From contig NZ_JAUSCC010000067.1 in NCBI RefSeq assembly GCF_030651745.1, positions 1 to 6,908 on the forward strand: DNA of 6,908 bases, in the 5' to 3' direction. Of this stretch, positions 1 through 5,636 are shown one piece after another. The translations under genes were made by a program, and so were the position numbers. The notes beneath the pieces are model-generated. The model saw only the letters and a program-made list of their open reading frames with translations, was not told where the DNA came from and made no database searches. Source of the stretch: Methylophaga sp. (GTDB lineage: Bacteria; Pseudomonadota; Gammaproteobacteria; Nitrosococcales; Methylophagaceae). How positions within the stretch are numbered: the stretch's first letter is position 1; each line of letters starts with the position of its first letter.

Positions 1-70
1 CTCCCGTTATCTGTAAACCGCTATGAGCAAAACGAAACGGATCAATCTCTCTTGGCAATTGCTGATGCAT
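1..70 (-). CDS. yceD: YceD family (DUF177) protein, N-terminal fragment cut by the window edge
   Basis: Only the first 23 codons are present and the frame runs open off the low-coordinate edge. The peptide begins MHQQLPREIDPFRFAHSG. The spaced pattern LPxxIDPxRxA followed by a G-rich turn resembles the start of YceD proteins; from memory E. coli YceD has KLPLTLDPVRTA near its N-terminus. YceD is a small protein usually encoded just before rpmF (ribosomal protein L32) and the plsX/fab genes. A role in 23S rRNA metabolism has been proposed for the family. The ATG at 70 is chosen because it falls just before the conserved segment. No Shine-Dalgarno sequence precedes it, and a TATAAT element lies only 10 nt upstream, so translation may be nearly leaderless or the true start may differ. 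An in-frame TTG at 109 would add 13 codons but lies inside a hairpin. Identity rests on 23 residues, so it is likely but not proven. Confidence 0.7.
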   Translation of the reverse strand, partial: MHQQLPREIDPFRFAHSGLQITG

Positions 71-80
71 AATCGACGGG

Positions 81-109
81 ATTATATAAGAATTGGTATC
101 AAACAGCAA
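81..109 (-). promoter_or_regulatory. Candidate sigma-70 promoter for yceD
   Basis: Read on the minus strand, a perfect TATAAT lies at 86-81. A weak -35 match, TTGCTG, lies at 109-104 and is separated from it by 17 nt. Transcription would start around 73-75, leaving a leader of only a few bases before the ATG at 70. The -35 element falls inside the 101-119 hairpin, so the two calls compete for the same bases. The perfect -10 is the strongest part of the evidence. Confidence 0.45.
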
Positions 110-119
110 AAAGCTGTTT
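101..119 (-). other. Small perfect stem-loop in the purF-yceD gap
   Basis: AAACAGC at 101-107 and GCTGTTT at 113-119 form a perfect 7-bp stem with a 5-nt loop. On the minus transcript the loop is UUUUU and the 3' arm ends in UUU. It directly follows the GC-rich hairpin at 122-141, so it may be the second half of a tandem terminator or a 3'-end stabilising structure. The U-run sits in the loop rather than after the stem, which is not the classical rho-independent layout. Confidence 0.4.
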
Positions 120-121
120 AT

Positions 122-141
122 TCCCGCTGAATTTAGCGGGA
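122..141 (-). terminator. Terminator-like hairpin after purF
   Basis: TCCCGCT and AGCGGGA form a perfect 7-bp GC-rich stem around a 6-nt loop, 36 nt beyond the purF stop. Its place between purF and a separately promoted yceD fits an end to the cvpA-purF transcript. No uninterrupted U-tract follows immediately; the next bases on the minus strand are AATAAACAGC and then five T. It is therefore a weak intrinsic terminator, or a 3'-protective hairpin that acts together with the 101-119 stem. Confidence 0.5.
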
Positions 142-177
142 GTATCAGTAAACAAATTGCAGGAGGCAATGCGCTGG

Positions 178-1686
178 TTAGACATCATTATGCAGCTCAA
201 TGGTGACATTACCTTCTTCGCTGGTCTGTTTGGACATGTCATTACGCAGCGCATCGATGTAATACAGATAAGTCTCATCGATGTCACCGGTTATGTAATC
301 CCCATCAAAACAGGAAGTATCAAAACGTTTAACATCACTTTTCTTGTTAATGGCCTCAACCAGATCTTGTAAATCCTGATAGATCAACCAGTCCACACCA
401 AGCTCTTCAGCAATTTGTTCGACATTGCGATTGTGCGCAACAAATTCCGACGGTGATGGCATATCAATACCATAAACGTTAGGAAAGCGAACCGGTGGTG
501 CAGCAGAGGCTAAATAAACTTTTTTGGCACCTGCATCGCGGGCCATTTGTACGATTTGTTGAGAAGTCGTGCCGCGAACAATTGAATCATCAACTAACAG
601 AACATTCTTACCGCGGAATTCCAGATCGATAGCATTCAATTTCTGCCGAACCGATTTTTTACGCTGTTGTTGGCCTGGCATGATGAAGGTACGACCAATA
701 TAGCGATTTTTAATAAAGCCTTCGCGATAAACCACATCTAAATCATAGGCAAGTTGTAGTGCCGCACTACGGCTAGTATCGGGAATTGGGATAACGACAT
801 CAATATCGTGATCTGGAAATTCACGTTTAATTTTTTCAGCTAACTTGGTGCCCATACGCATACGGCTTTTATGCACGGAAATGCCATCCATCATTGAGTC
901 TGGACGAGCAAAATAAACATATTCAAATATACAAGGCGATTTGATTGGGTTTTCAGCACATTGTTGACTATGAAAACTACCCTGCATATCAATAAAGATA
1001 CATTCGCCAGGTTGTACGTCGCGCATTAATTCAAAGTCCAGCGTATCAATCGCTACACTCTCAGAAGCCACTACGTATTCGGTGCCTAACTCTGTTTCAC
1101 GCTTGCCAATCACTGCAGGACGGATGCCATAGGGATCGCGGAATGCCAACATGCCGACACCGGCAATCATTGCAACAACGGCATAAGCACCTTTGCAGCG
1201 TTTATGTACTTCGGAAACCGCTTTGAAAATATCTTCCGGTTGCGGTTTAAGTTTGCCAGAGGTTTGTAATTCGTGGGCAAGTACGTTTAACAATACTTCA
1301 GAATCAGAGCCAGTATTAAGATGGCGACGATCACTTTTAAACAGTTGATCGGATAACAGTTTGGTATTGGTCAAGTTGCCATTGTGTGCCAACGCAATAC
1401 CGAAAGGTGAGTTGACATAAAATGGTTGAGATTCTGCTGAATTGGAGCAGCCAGCCGTTGGGTAGCGTATATGCCCTATTCCCATTGATCCTTTAAGACG
1501 AATCATATGGCGGGTATGAAATACATCTTTAACCAGACCGTTATCCTTACGAAGATAAAATCGACCGGTTTGGTCGCAAGTCATAATACCCGCAGCATCC
1601 TGGCCGCGATGTTGCTGGACTGTCAGCCCGTCATACAACGCTTGATTGACTTCCGAGTGACCTACAATACCAATAATTCCACACAT
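178..1686 (-). CDS. purF: Amidophosphoribosyltransferase (glutamine PRPP amidotransferase)
   Basis: PurF makes 5-phosphoribosylamine from PRPP and glutamine, the first committed step of de novo purine synthesis in the cytosol. The 502-residue product is close to the E. coli length (about 505). It starts MCGIIGI with no propeptide, so Cys2 becomes the N-terminal nucleophile of the class II glutaminase domain (about 1-235). Glutamine-site motifs are visible: R74 in [10 protein letters not shown]102-G103 in HNGNLTN, and D128 in the TGSDSE segment. The phosphoribosyltransferase domain carries the flexible loop around K326 ([17 protein letters not shown]) and the PRPP loop [13 protein letters not shown] at 362-374. 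All key residues are present. The C-terminal tail ends IELHNDV, like the E. coli tail. A ribosome binding site (AGGG, 7 nt before the ATG) and a 17-nt gap from the cvpA stop indicate co-transcription with cvpA. I see no truncation or unusual composition. Confidence 0.98.
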   Translation of the reverse strand: MCGIIGIVGHSEVNQALYDGLTVQQHRGQDAAGIMTCDQTGRFYLRKDNGLVKDVFHTRHMIRLKGSMGIGHIRYPTAGCSNSAESQPFYVNSPFGIALAHNGNLTNTKLLSDQLFKSDRRHLNTGSDSEVLLNVLAHELQTSGKLKPQPEDIFKAVSEVHKRCKGAYAVVAMIAGVGMLAFRDPYGIRPAVIGKRETELGTEYVVASESVAIDTLDFELMRDVQPGECIFIDMQGSFHSQQCAENPIKSPCIFEYVYFARPDSMMDGISVHKSRMRMGTKLAEKIKREFPDHDIDVVIPIPDTSRSAALQLAYDLDVVYREGFIKNRYIGRTFIMPGQQQRKKSVRQKLNAIDLEFRGKNVLLVDDSIVRGTTSQQIVQMARDAGAKKVYLASAAPPVRFPNVYGIDMPSPSEFVAHNRNVEQIAEELGVDWLIYQDLQDLVEAINKKSDVKRFDTSCFDGDYITGDIDETYLYYIDALRNDMSKQTSEEGNVTIELHNDV

Positions 1687-1703
1687 AAAATACCCTGCCA
1701 GGA

Positions 1704-2195
1704 TTAGTTGAAGTTAACGTGTTCAGCGACGTCAGCTGGTAAAAACTGCTTGACCCAAACCGCTAGGTCTTCAAAATGTTGTAACAATAAAGAGTTTTGC
1801 CACCAGTTATCAGATGGCATGGGCGTTACACCTGCAGCCAACACCAGAATAGTGACGATTGCGACACCTCTAACAATACCGAAAATCACTCCAAGCGCAC
1901 GGTCAGTGCCGCTAAGGCCAGTCTTCTCGACCAGCTGTGAAATCAAATGGTTAACCAGTGCTCCGAGTATTAATGTGACAACAAATAAGACAAAAAACGC
2001 GACAAATAAACGTATGGTAACTGTATCGATATAAGGTGTTAATAAACTGGCAAAATTGGCAAAAAACATAAAAGCGACCCAAATCGCCACTGCCCAGCTG
2101 ATTAACGAAAGTACTTCTTTGACAAAGCCACGAACAATACTGATGCCCGACGAAATCAAAATAATGCCGATTATTAAATAATCTACCCAGTTCAT
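1704..2195 (-). CDS. cvpA: CvpA family inner-membrane protein (colicin V production protein)
   Basis: This is a 163-residue hydrophobic protein, matching the roughly 162 residues of E. coli CvpA. Four likely membrane helices can be seen at about residues 5-23, 29-50, 62-84 and 102-122, followed by a soluble tail. The N-terminus ([11 protein letters not shown]) and the segment [12 protein letters not shown] between helices 1 and 2 are typical of the family. CvpA was named for its requirement in colicin V export in E. coli, and its general function remains poorly defined. Family members are commonly encoded just before purF, as here. The start is well placed: GGAG lies 5 nt before the ATG. A sigma-70-like promoter is visible at 2233-2262, so cvpA is likely the first gene of a cvpA-purF transcript. 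The identity is firm from the sequence and the neighbour; the role is not. Confidence 0.93.
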   Translation of the reverse strand: MNWVDYLIIGIILISSGISIVRGFVKEVLSLISWAVAIWVAFMFFANFASLLTPYIDTVTIRLFVAFFVLFVVTLILGALVNHLISQLVEKTGLSGTDRALGVIFGIVRGVAIVTILVLAAGVTPMPSDNWWQNSLLLQHFEDLAVWVKQFLPADVAEHVNFN

Positions 2196-2232
2196 TATGA
2201 CTCCGCGTCAAGCAGCGTGTAAAAAAGAGGGA

Positions 2233-2262
2233 ATTTTATCAGAATTGCCAAGGGTAACCCAA
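2233..2262 (-). promoter_or_regulatory. Candidate extended -10 promoter for cvpA-purF
   Basis: On the minus strand, TAAAAT at 2238-2233 (5 of 6 to TATAAT) is preceded by TGA, giving an extended -10 (TG-N-TAAAAT). A weak -35, TTGGGT, lies at 2262-2257 with an 18-nt spacer. The predicted start near 2226 would leave a leader of about 30 nt that contains the cvpA ribosome binding site. A second -10-like TATATT lies just upstream with TTGTAA 15 nt before it, but that spacing is short. No convincing PurR operator (of the ACGCAAACGTTT type) was found in 2196-2307. Confidence 0.5.
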
Positions 2263-2307
2263 TATATTTACACGTAACAGATTACAAACCGATGACTTTG
2301 TGACGCA

Positions 2308-3027
2308 TTACGGGTATGGGAAAATCTGAGTATTTAAATTCAATTGATTACGTATTGACTCAGCCGTTTTTTCCAATGCCGCTCTATCTGTATTTGGCTG
2401 CAGTCTGACCCGATAAATAACCGTTTCACCACTGCGTGTCTGTTCGATCATTGGTTTGTAACCGATATCTTCTAACTGTTTTTTCAAGCTGTTTGCATTG
2501 GCTTCAACCGAAAAACTGCCTAATTGAAGGATCCAACGTGATGCTGGTTCTGTTTGTGAAGGTTCCGGTGTTCTCTCTACAGGAGCTGCAGGAGTTGGGG
2601 CTGGTTTTGGAGCCTCAACAATGGGGGCAGGAGCAGGCTTTGGTTCAGGTGCCGGTGTTGGAGCTGGAGTCGGTTTAGGAGTAACCGGTGCTGGTTTTGG
2701 AGCAACGACTTCCGGCTCAGGTACTACGGGGACCGTTACTACAGATTCCGTTGATGGTGCTGTTATTGTCGATTCATCTGTCGCTTCTGGATTAATATCG
2801 ATAAAAGCTTCTTCACCTGAAATTGAATCGCCCCGGATATCATCATCGTCAGAAGCTTCTTGCATAGCCTCAATTATAGAAGAGAATTGAATAGGCTCTT
2901 CCTCTTGAGTTTGCCTTCCAGATTCAGTCTGGCTCACTTTGGATAAAACGATATAAGCGAGCACGGTGATGAAAAAGACCAGCAAAAGCGTCCCGATTAA
3001 ACGCTGTTGTTGTTTCTGAGTCATCAT
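2308..3027 (-). CDS. dedD: SPOR-domain membrane protein, DedD-like
   Basis: This 239-residue protein has the layout of a bitopic cell-division protein. A short cytoplasmic N-terminus (MMTQKQQQR) is followed by one membrane helix at about 10-29, an acidic segment (about 40-90), a Pro/Ala/Lys-rich linker (about 100-157) and a C-terminal SPOR domain (about 162-237, beginning RWILQLGSFS). SPOR domains bind septal peptidoglycan that lacks stem peptides, and DedD supports constriction in E. coli. The call rests on this layout plus position: dedD normally lies just before cvpA-purF in gammaproteobacteria. Because SPOR proteins diverge strongly outside the domain, the symbol is less certain than the domain. 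Two ATG codons are adjacent (3027 and 3024). GGAG lies 4 nt before the first and 7 nt before the second, so the second may be used. The gene begins 28 nt after the lon stop with no terminator between, so lon transcription probably reads into it. Confidence 0.87.
   Translation of the reverse strand: MMTQKQQQRLIGTLLLVFFITVLAYIVLSKVSQTESGRQTQEEEPIQFSSIIEAMQEASDDDDIRGDSISGEEAFIDINPEATDESTITAPSTESVVTVPVVPEPEVVAPKPAPVTPKPTPAPTPAPEPKPAPAPIVEAPKPAPTPAAPVERTPEPSQTEPASRWILQLGSFSVEANANSLKKQLEDIGYKPMIEQTRSGETVIYRVRLQPNTDRAALEKTAESIRNQLNLNTQIFPYP
2600..2703 (-). repeat. Low-complexity Pro/Ala repeat coding for the SPOR protein linker
   Basis: The stretch coding for the linker is a degenerate run of Pro-Ala, Pro-Lys and Pro-Glu codons. 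It includes an exact 14-bp direct repeat, GCTGGTTTTGGAGC on the plus strand, at 2600-2613 and 2690-2703. The copies are 90 bp (30 codons) apart, so both encode the same APKPAP-type unit in frame. The repeat is a coding feature of a flexible periplasmic linker, and its length could vary between strains by slippage or recombination. The opposite strand is open and reads as a Gly-rich peptide, which is only a shadow of the proline codons. Confidence 0.7.
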
Positions 3028-3055
3028 AAATCTCCGCCGCTCGCTTTAATCAATT

Positions 3056-5491
3056 TTAATGCCGGTTTTGCGTATTAACTTCGTGGAAACTGGCTTGCTC
3101 TGGAGCAAGCACGGTGGCTGTATCCGGAGTCGGTAATGCTTTAGTTGGCATTTTTTGTAATGCTTTCTCCAGCACTTCATTAATCCAGCGCACCGGAATA
3201 ATTTCCAAGCCGGATTTTACATTATCCGGAATTTCCCTTAAATCTTTCACATTATCTTTAGGGATCAAAACGGTATCAATACCTCCACGATGAGCGGCCA
3301 GTAATTTTTCTTTCAAACCACCAATCGCCAATACTTCACCGCGCAAAGTAATTTCACCAGTCATCGCCACATTCGATTTAACCGGTATCCCGGTAATCGC
3401 CGACACCAATGCGGTACACATACCGATACCGGCACTTGGACCATCTTTTGGTGTAGCACCTTCTGGCACGTGAATATGTAAATCGTGGCTCTGCAAATAA
3501 TCTTCAGCAATGCCCCACTCTACTGCGCGTGAACGTACAACGGTGGTTGCAGCTTGAATCGATTCCTGCATCACATCGCCCAGCTTACCGGTATAACTGG
3601 CTTTGCCTTTACCGGGCATAACCGCCGACTCGATAGTCAATAATTCACCGCCAACTTCAGTCCAGGCAAGTCCGGTGACTTGGCCGATCCGATCATCTTC
3701 TTCTGCGACACCATATTGATAATGGTAAACACCAAGATAGTCTTCTAGGTTATCTGCAGTGACAACCACTTTCTCAGTAGGTGCATCGCTAAGGATTTGT
3801 TTGACCAGTTTGCGACAGATTTTGGATATCTCACGTTGCAGGTTACGTACACCGGCTTCGCGCGTATAGCGACGAATGATTTCCATAACCGCTTGAGCAG
3901 TAATTTCAATCTCATCTGCTTTTAAACCGTTATCTTTAATCGCTTTTGGTAACAAATACTGCAAGGCAATATTCAATTTTTCATCTTCGGTATAACCAGC
4001 AAGACGAATAATTTCCATACGGTCACGCAATGCATCTGGAATATTCAACGTGTTCGCTGTACAGACAAACATTACATCAGACAAATCGTATTCAACTTCC
4101 AGATAATGATCTGCAAAAGTCGAATTTTGTTCCGGATCCAAAACTTCCAATAACGCAGATGCAGGATCTCCACGGAAGTCCTGCGCCATCTTGTCAATTT
4201 CATCCAACAAGAACAATGGGTTACGAACACCTGTTTTGGAAATATTCTGAATCACTTTACCTGGCATAGAGCCGATATAAGTACGGCGATGACCACGAAT
4301 TTCCGCCTCATCACGTACACCGCCCAGTGCCATACGACTGAATTTACGGTTTGTCGCACGGGCAATCGATTGGGCAATCGATGTTTTACCAACACCTGGT
4401 GGGCCTACTAAACATAGAATTGGACCTTTCAGTTTTTTAACGCGTTTTTGCACTGCGAGGTATTCAATAATACGTTCTTTAACTTTTTCAAGGCCATAGT
4501 GATCTTCATCCAGCACTTGTTGTGCATGCTCCAGATCCAGAGTCACACGTGAGCGTTTTTTCCAGGGTACTTCGAGTAAATATTCAATGTAGTTACGCAC
4601 AACTGTTGCTTCGGCAGACATCGGCGACATCATTTTCAATTTTTTAAGTTCTGACTCGGCCTTATCCCGAGCTTCGGTGCTCATGCCTGCCGCAGCGATT
4701 TTCTCAGCTAATTCTTCGACTTCATTACCGCTGTCATCAAGCTCACCCAGCTCTTTCTGCACAGCTTTAAGCTGTTCATTCAGATAGTATTCGCGCTGAC
4801 TTTTTTCCATCTGTTTTTTGACACGATTGCGAATGCGCTTTTCGATTTGCTGAATATCGATTTCTGATTCCAGATAGGCCATCAACTTCTCGATACGTTC
4901 TTTAACGTCAGACATTTCCAGCAGAAGTTGTTTATCTTCTAACTTTAAGGTCATATGCGCAGCAACGGTATCTGCCATACGCGCAAGATCCTCAATGCTT
5001 GATAAAGAAGCAATAACTTCAGGTGGAATTTTTTTATTGAGTTTAACGTACTGCTCAAACTGTCCCAGCAGTGTACGCATCAACACATCAGCTTCACGCT
5101 GATCAGGATGTTCATCAATAAAGGTTGCGACTTCTGCTTCCAGAAACGCATTGGTATTGTCATACAAGGCAACTTTAGCCCGCTGCGTACCTTCCACCAG
5201 AACTTTTACCGTACCGTCAGGTAATTTCAGTAATTGCAGAATATTTGCCAAGGTACCAGTTTCATAAAGATTTTCTGGCGAAGGAGAATCTTCACCTGAA
5301 TCTTTTTGCGCTACCAGCAGGACTTGCTTGTTTTCATCAGTTGCATGTTCCAATGCTTTGATGGATTTTTCACGCCCAACAAATAAAGGAATAACCATAT
5401 GCGGATATACGACAACATCACGCAATGGCAACACAGGTACTTTTTGCAAGGCATTGTCATCAGTTGATGTAGCTTTTAATTCATTTTCCAT
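3056..5491 (-). CDS. lon: ATP-dependent serine protease Lon (La)
   Basis: Lon is the cytoplasmic AAA+ protease that degrades misfolded proteins and specific short-lived regulators. From the ATG at 5491 it is 811 residues, against 784 in E. coli. The N-terminal substrate-binding domain begins near VPVLPLRDVVVYPHMVIP (18-35), and a coiled-coil region follows around 190-290. The AAA+ module has Walker A GPPGVGKT at 363-370 and Walker B FLLDEID at 427-433. The protease domain has catalytic Ser686 in PKDGPSAG and Lys729 in GGLKEK, 43 residues apart as in E. coli. A tail of about 30 residues after the conserved end accounts for part of the extra length. The frame is open 13 codons further, to an ATG at 5530, but that start has no ribosome binding site and lies about 10 nt from the predicted heat-shock start. 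The ATG at 5491 has AAGAGGT before it. lon follows clpX after a hairpin and a sigma-32-like promoter. Confidence 0.97.
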   Translation of the reverse strand: MENELKATSTDDNALQKVPVLPLRDVVVYPHMVIPLFVGREKSIKALEHATDENKQVLLVAQKDSGEDSPSPENLYETGTLANILQLLKLPDGTVKVLVEGTQRAKVALYDNTNAFLEAEVATFIDEHPDQREADVLMRTLLGQFEQYVKLNKKIPPEVIASLSSIEDLARMADTVAAHMTLKLEDKQLLLEMSDVKERIEKLMAYLESEIDIQQIEKRIRNRVKKQMEKSQREYYLNEQLKAVQKELGELDDSGNEVEELAEKIAAAGMSTEARDKAESELKKLKMMSPMSAEATVVRNYIEYLLEVPWKKRSRVTLDLEHAQQVLDEDHYGLEKVKERIIEYLAVQKRVKKLKGPILCLVGPPGVGKTSIAQSIARATNRKFSRMALGGVRDEAEIRGHRRTYIGSMPGKVIQNISKTGVRNPLFLLDEIDKMAQDFRGDPASALLEVLDPEQNSTFADHYLEVEYDLSDVMFVCTANTLNIPDALRDRMEIIRLAGYTEDEKLNIALQYLLPKAIKDNGLKADEIEITAQAVMEIIRRYTREAGVRNLQREISKICRKLVKQILSDAPTEKVVVTADNLEDYLGVYHYQYGVAEEDDRIGQVTGLAWTEVGGELLTIESAVMPGKGKASYTGKLGDVMQESIQAATTVVRSRAVEWGIAEDYLQSHDLHIHVPEGATPKDGPSAGIGMCTALVSAITGIPVKSNVAMTGEITLRGEVLAIGGLKEKLLAAHRGGIDTVLIPKDNVKDLREIPDNVKSGLEIIPVRWINEVLEKALQKMPTKALPTPDTATVLAPEQASFHEVNTQNRH

Positions 5492-5499
5492 CAATGCAG

Positions 5500-5506
5500 A
5501 CCTCTT
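5500..5506 (-). promoter_or_regulatory. Ribosome binding site that sets the lon start
   Basis: AAGAGGT at 5506-5500 (minus strand) has its core AGAGG 9 nt before the ATG at 5491. The upstream in-frame ATG at 5530 is preceded by TTTTCACGCACACG, which has no purine-rich stretch. This favours the shorter, 811-residue Lon and makes 5492-5530 part of the leader. The residues encoded there, NVSVDSLKRSAL, do not resemble the E. coli Lon N-terminus. Confidence 0.75.
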
Positions 5507-5546
5507 AAGGGAGTCAACAGACACGTTCATCGTGTGCGTGAAAACA

Positions 5547-5574
5547 ATATGGGGACAGGCATAAAGAAATCAAG
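5547..5574 (-). promoter_or_regulatory. Sigma-32 (RpoH) heat-shock promoter for lon
   Basis: On the minus strand, CTTGATT at 5574-5568 and CCCCATAT at 5554-5547 are separated by exactly 13 nt. The known RpoH consensus is CTTGAAA, a 13-15 nt spacer, and CCCCATNT, so 13 of the 14 specified bases match under that reading except for the two A-to-T changes at the end of the -35. The -10 half is a perfect match. Transcription would begin near 5540 and give a leader of about 50 nt to the ATG at 5491. lon is a classical heat-shock gene in E. coli, which supports the call. Confidence 0.82.
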
Positions 5575-5594
5575 CGTTCGGTGATACCGAACGC
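5574..5594 (-). terminator. Hairpin between clpX and lon, possible terminator or attenuator
   Basis: GCGTTCGG (5574-5581) and CCGAACGC (5587-5594) form a perfect 8-bp stem with a 5-nt loop. On the minus strand the stem is followed by TTGATTTCTTTA, which is T-rich but interrupted. This fits a weak or partial intrinsic terminator 42 nt after the clpX stop. The last base of the stem is also the first base of the sigma-32 -35 element, so the clpX transcript would end where the lon heat-shock promoter begins. Confidence 0.6.
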
Positions 5595-5636
5595 ATTAAT
5601 ATCTGCCAAAGTGTTTAAAGAACAATCAGGTAGAAG

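Noticed and set aside
157..372. Plus-strand frame over the 3' end of purF with an AGGAGG-like sequence nearby
   Set aside because: An AGGAGG occurs just before it at 161-166, but it does not precede the ATG at a usable distance, and the frame is the antisense of conserved PurF codons.
1951..2211. 86-codon minus-strand frame overlapping the start of cvpA
   Set aside because: It is out of frame with a clear CvpA protein, and its translation shows no family features.
2221..2231. T-run on the minus strand before cvpA as a terminator for the SPOR gene
   Set aside because: No stem-loop of useful strength sits directly upstream of the six T, so it is not called.
2621..2890. Plus-strand Gly-rich open frame opposite the SPOR gene
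   Set aside because: It is the complement of proline and alanine codons in the linker. It has no ribosome binding site or independent support.
5492..5530. 13-codon N-terminal extension of Lon from the ATG at 5530
   Set aside because: There is no ribosome binding site, the start would lie about 10 nt from the predicted heat-shock transcript start, and the encoded residues do not resemble known Lon N-termini.
5595..5630. Possible sigma-70 promoter for lon (TTGTTC, 18-nt spacer, TATTAA)
   Set aside because: Both elements match poorly, and any transcript would have to pass the 8-bp hairpin. A vegetative lon promoter may exist but cannot be supported here.
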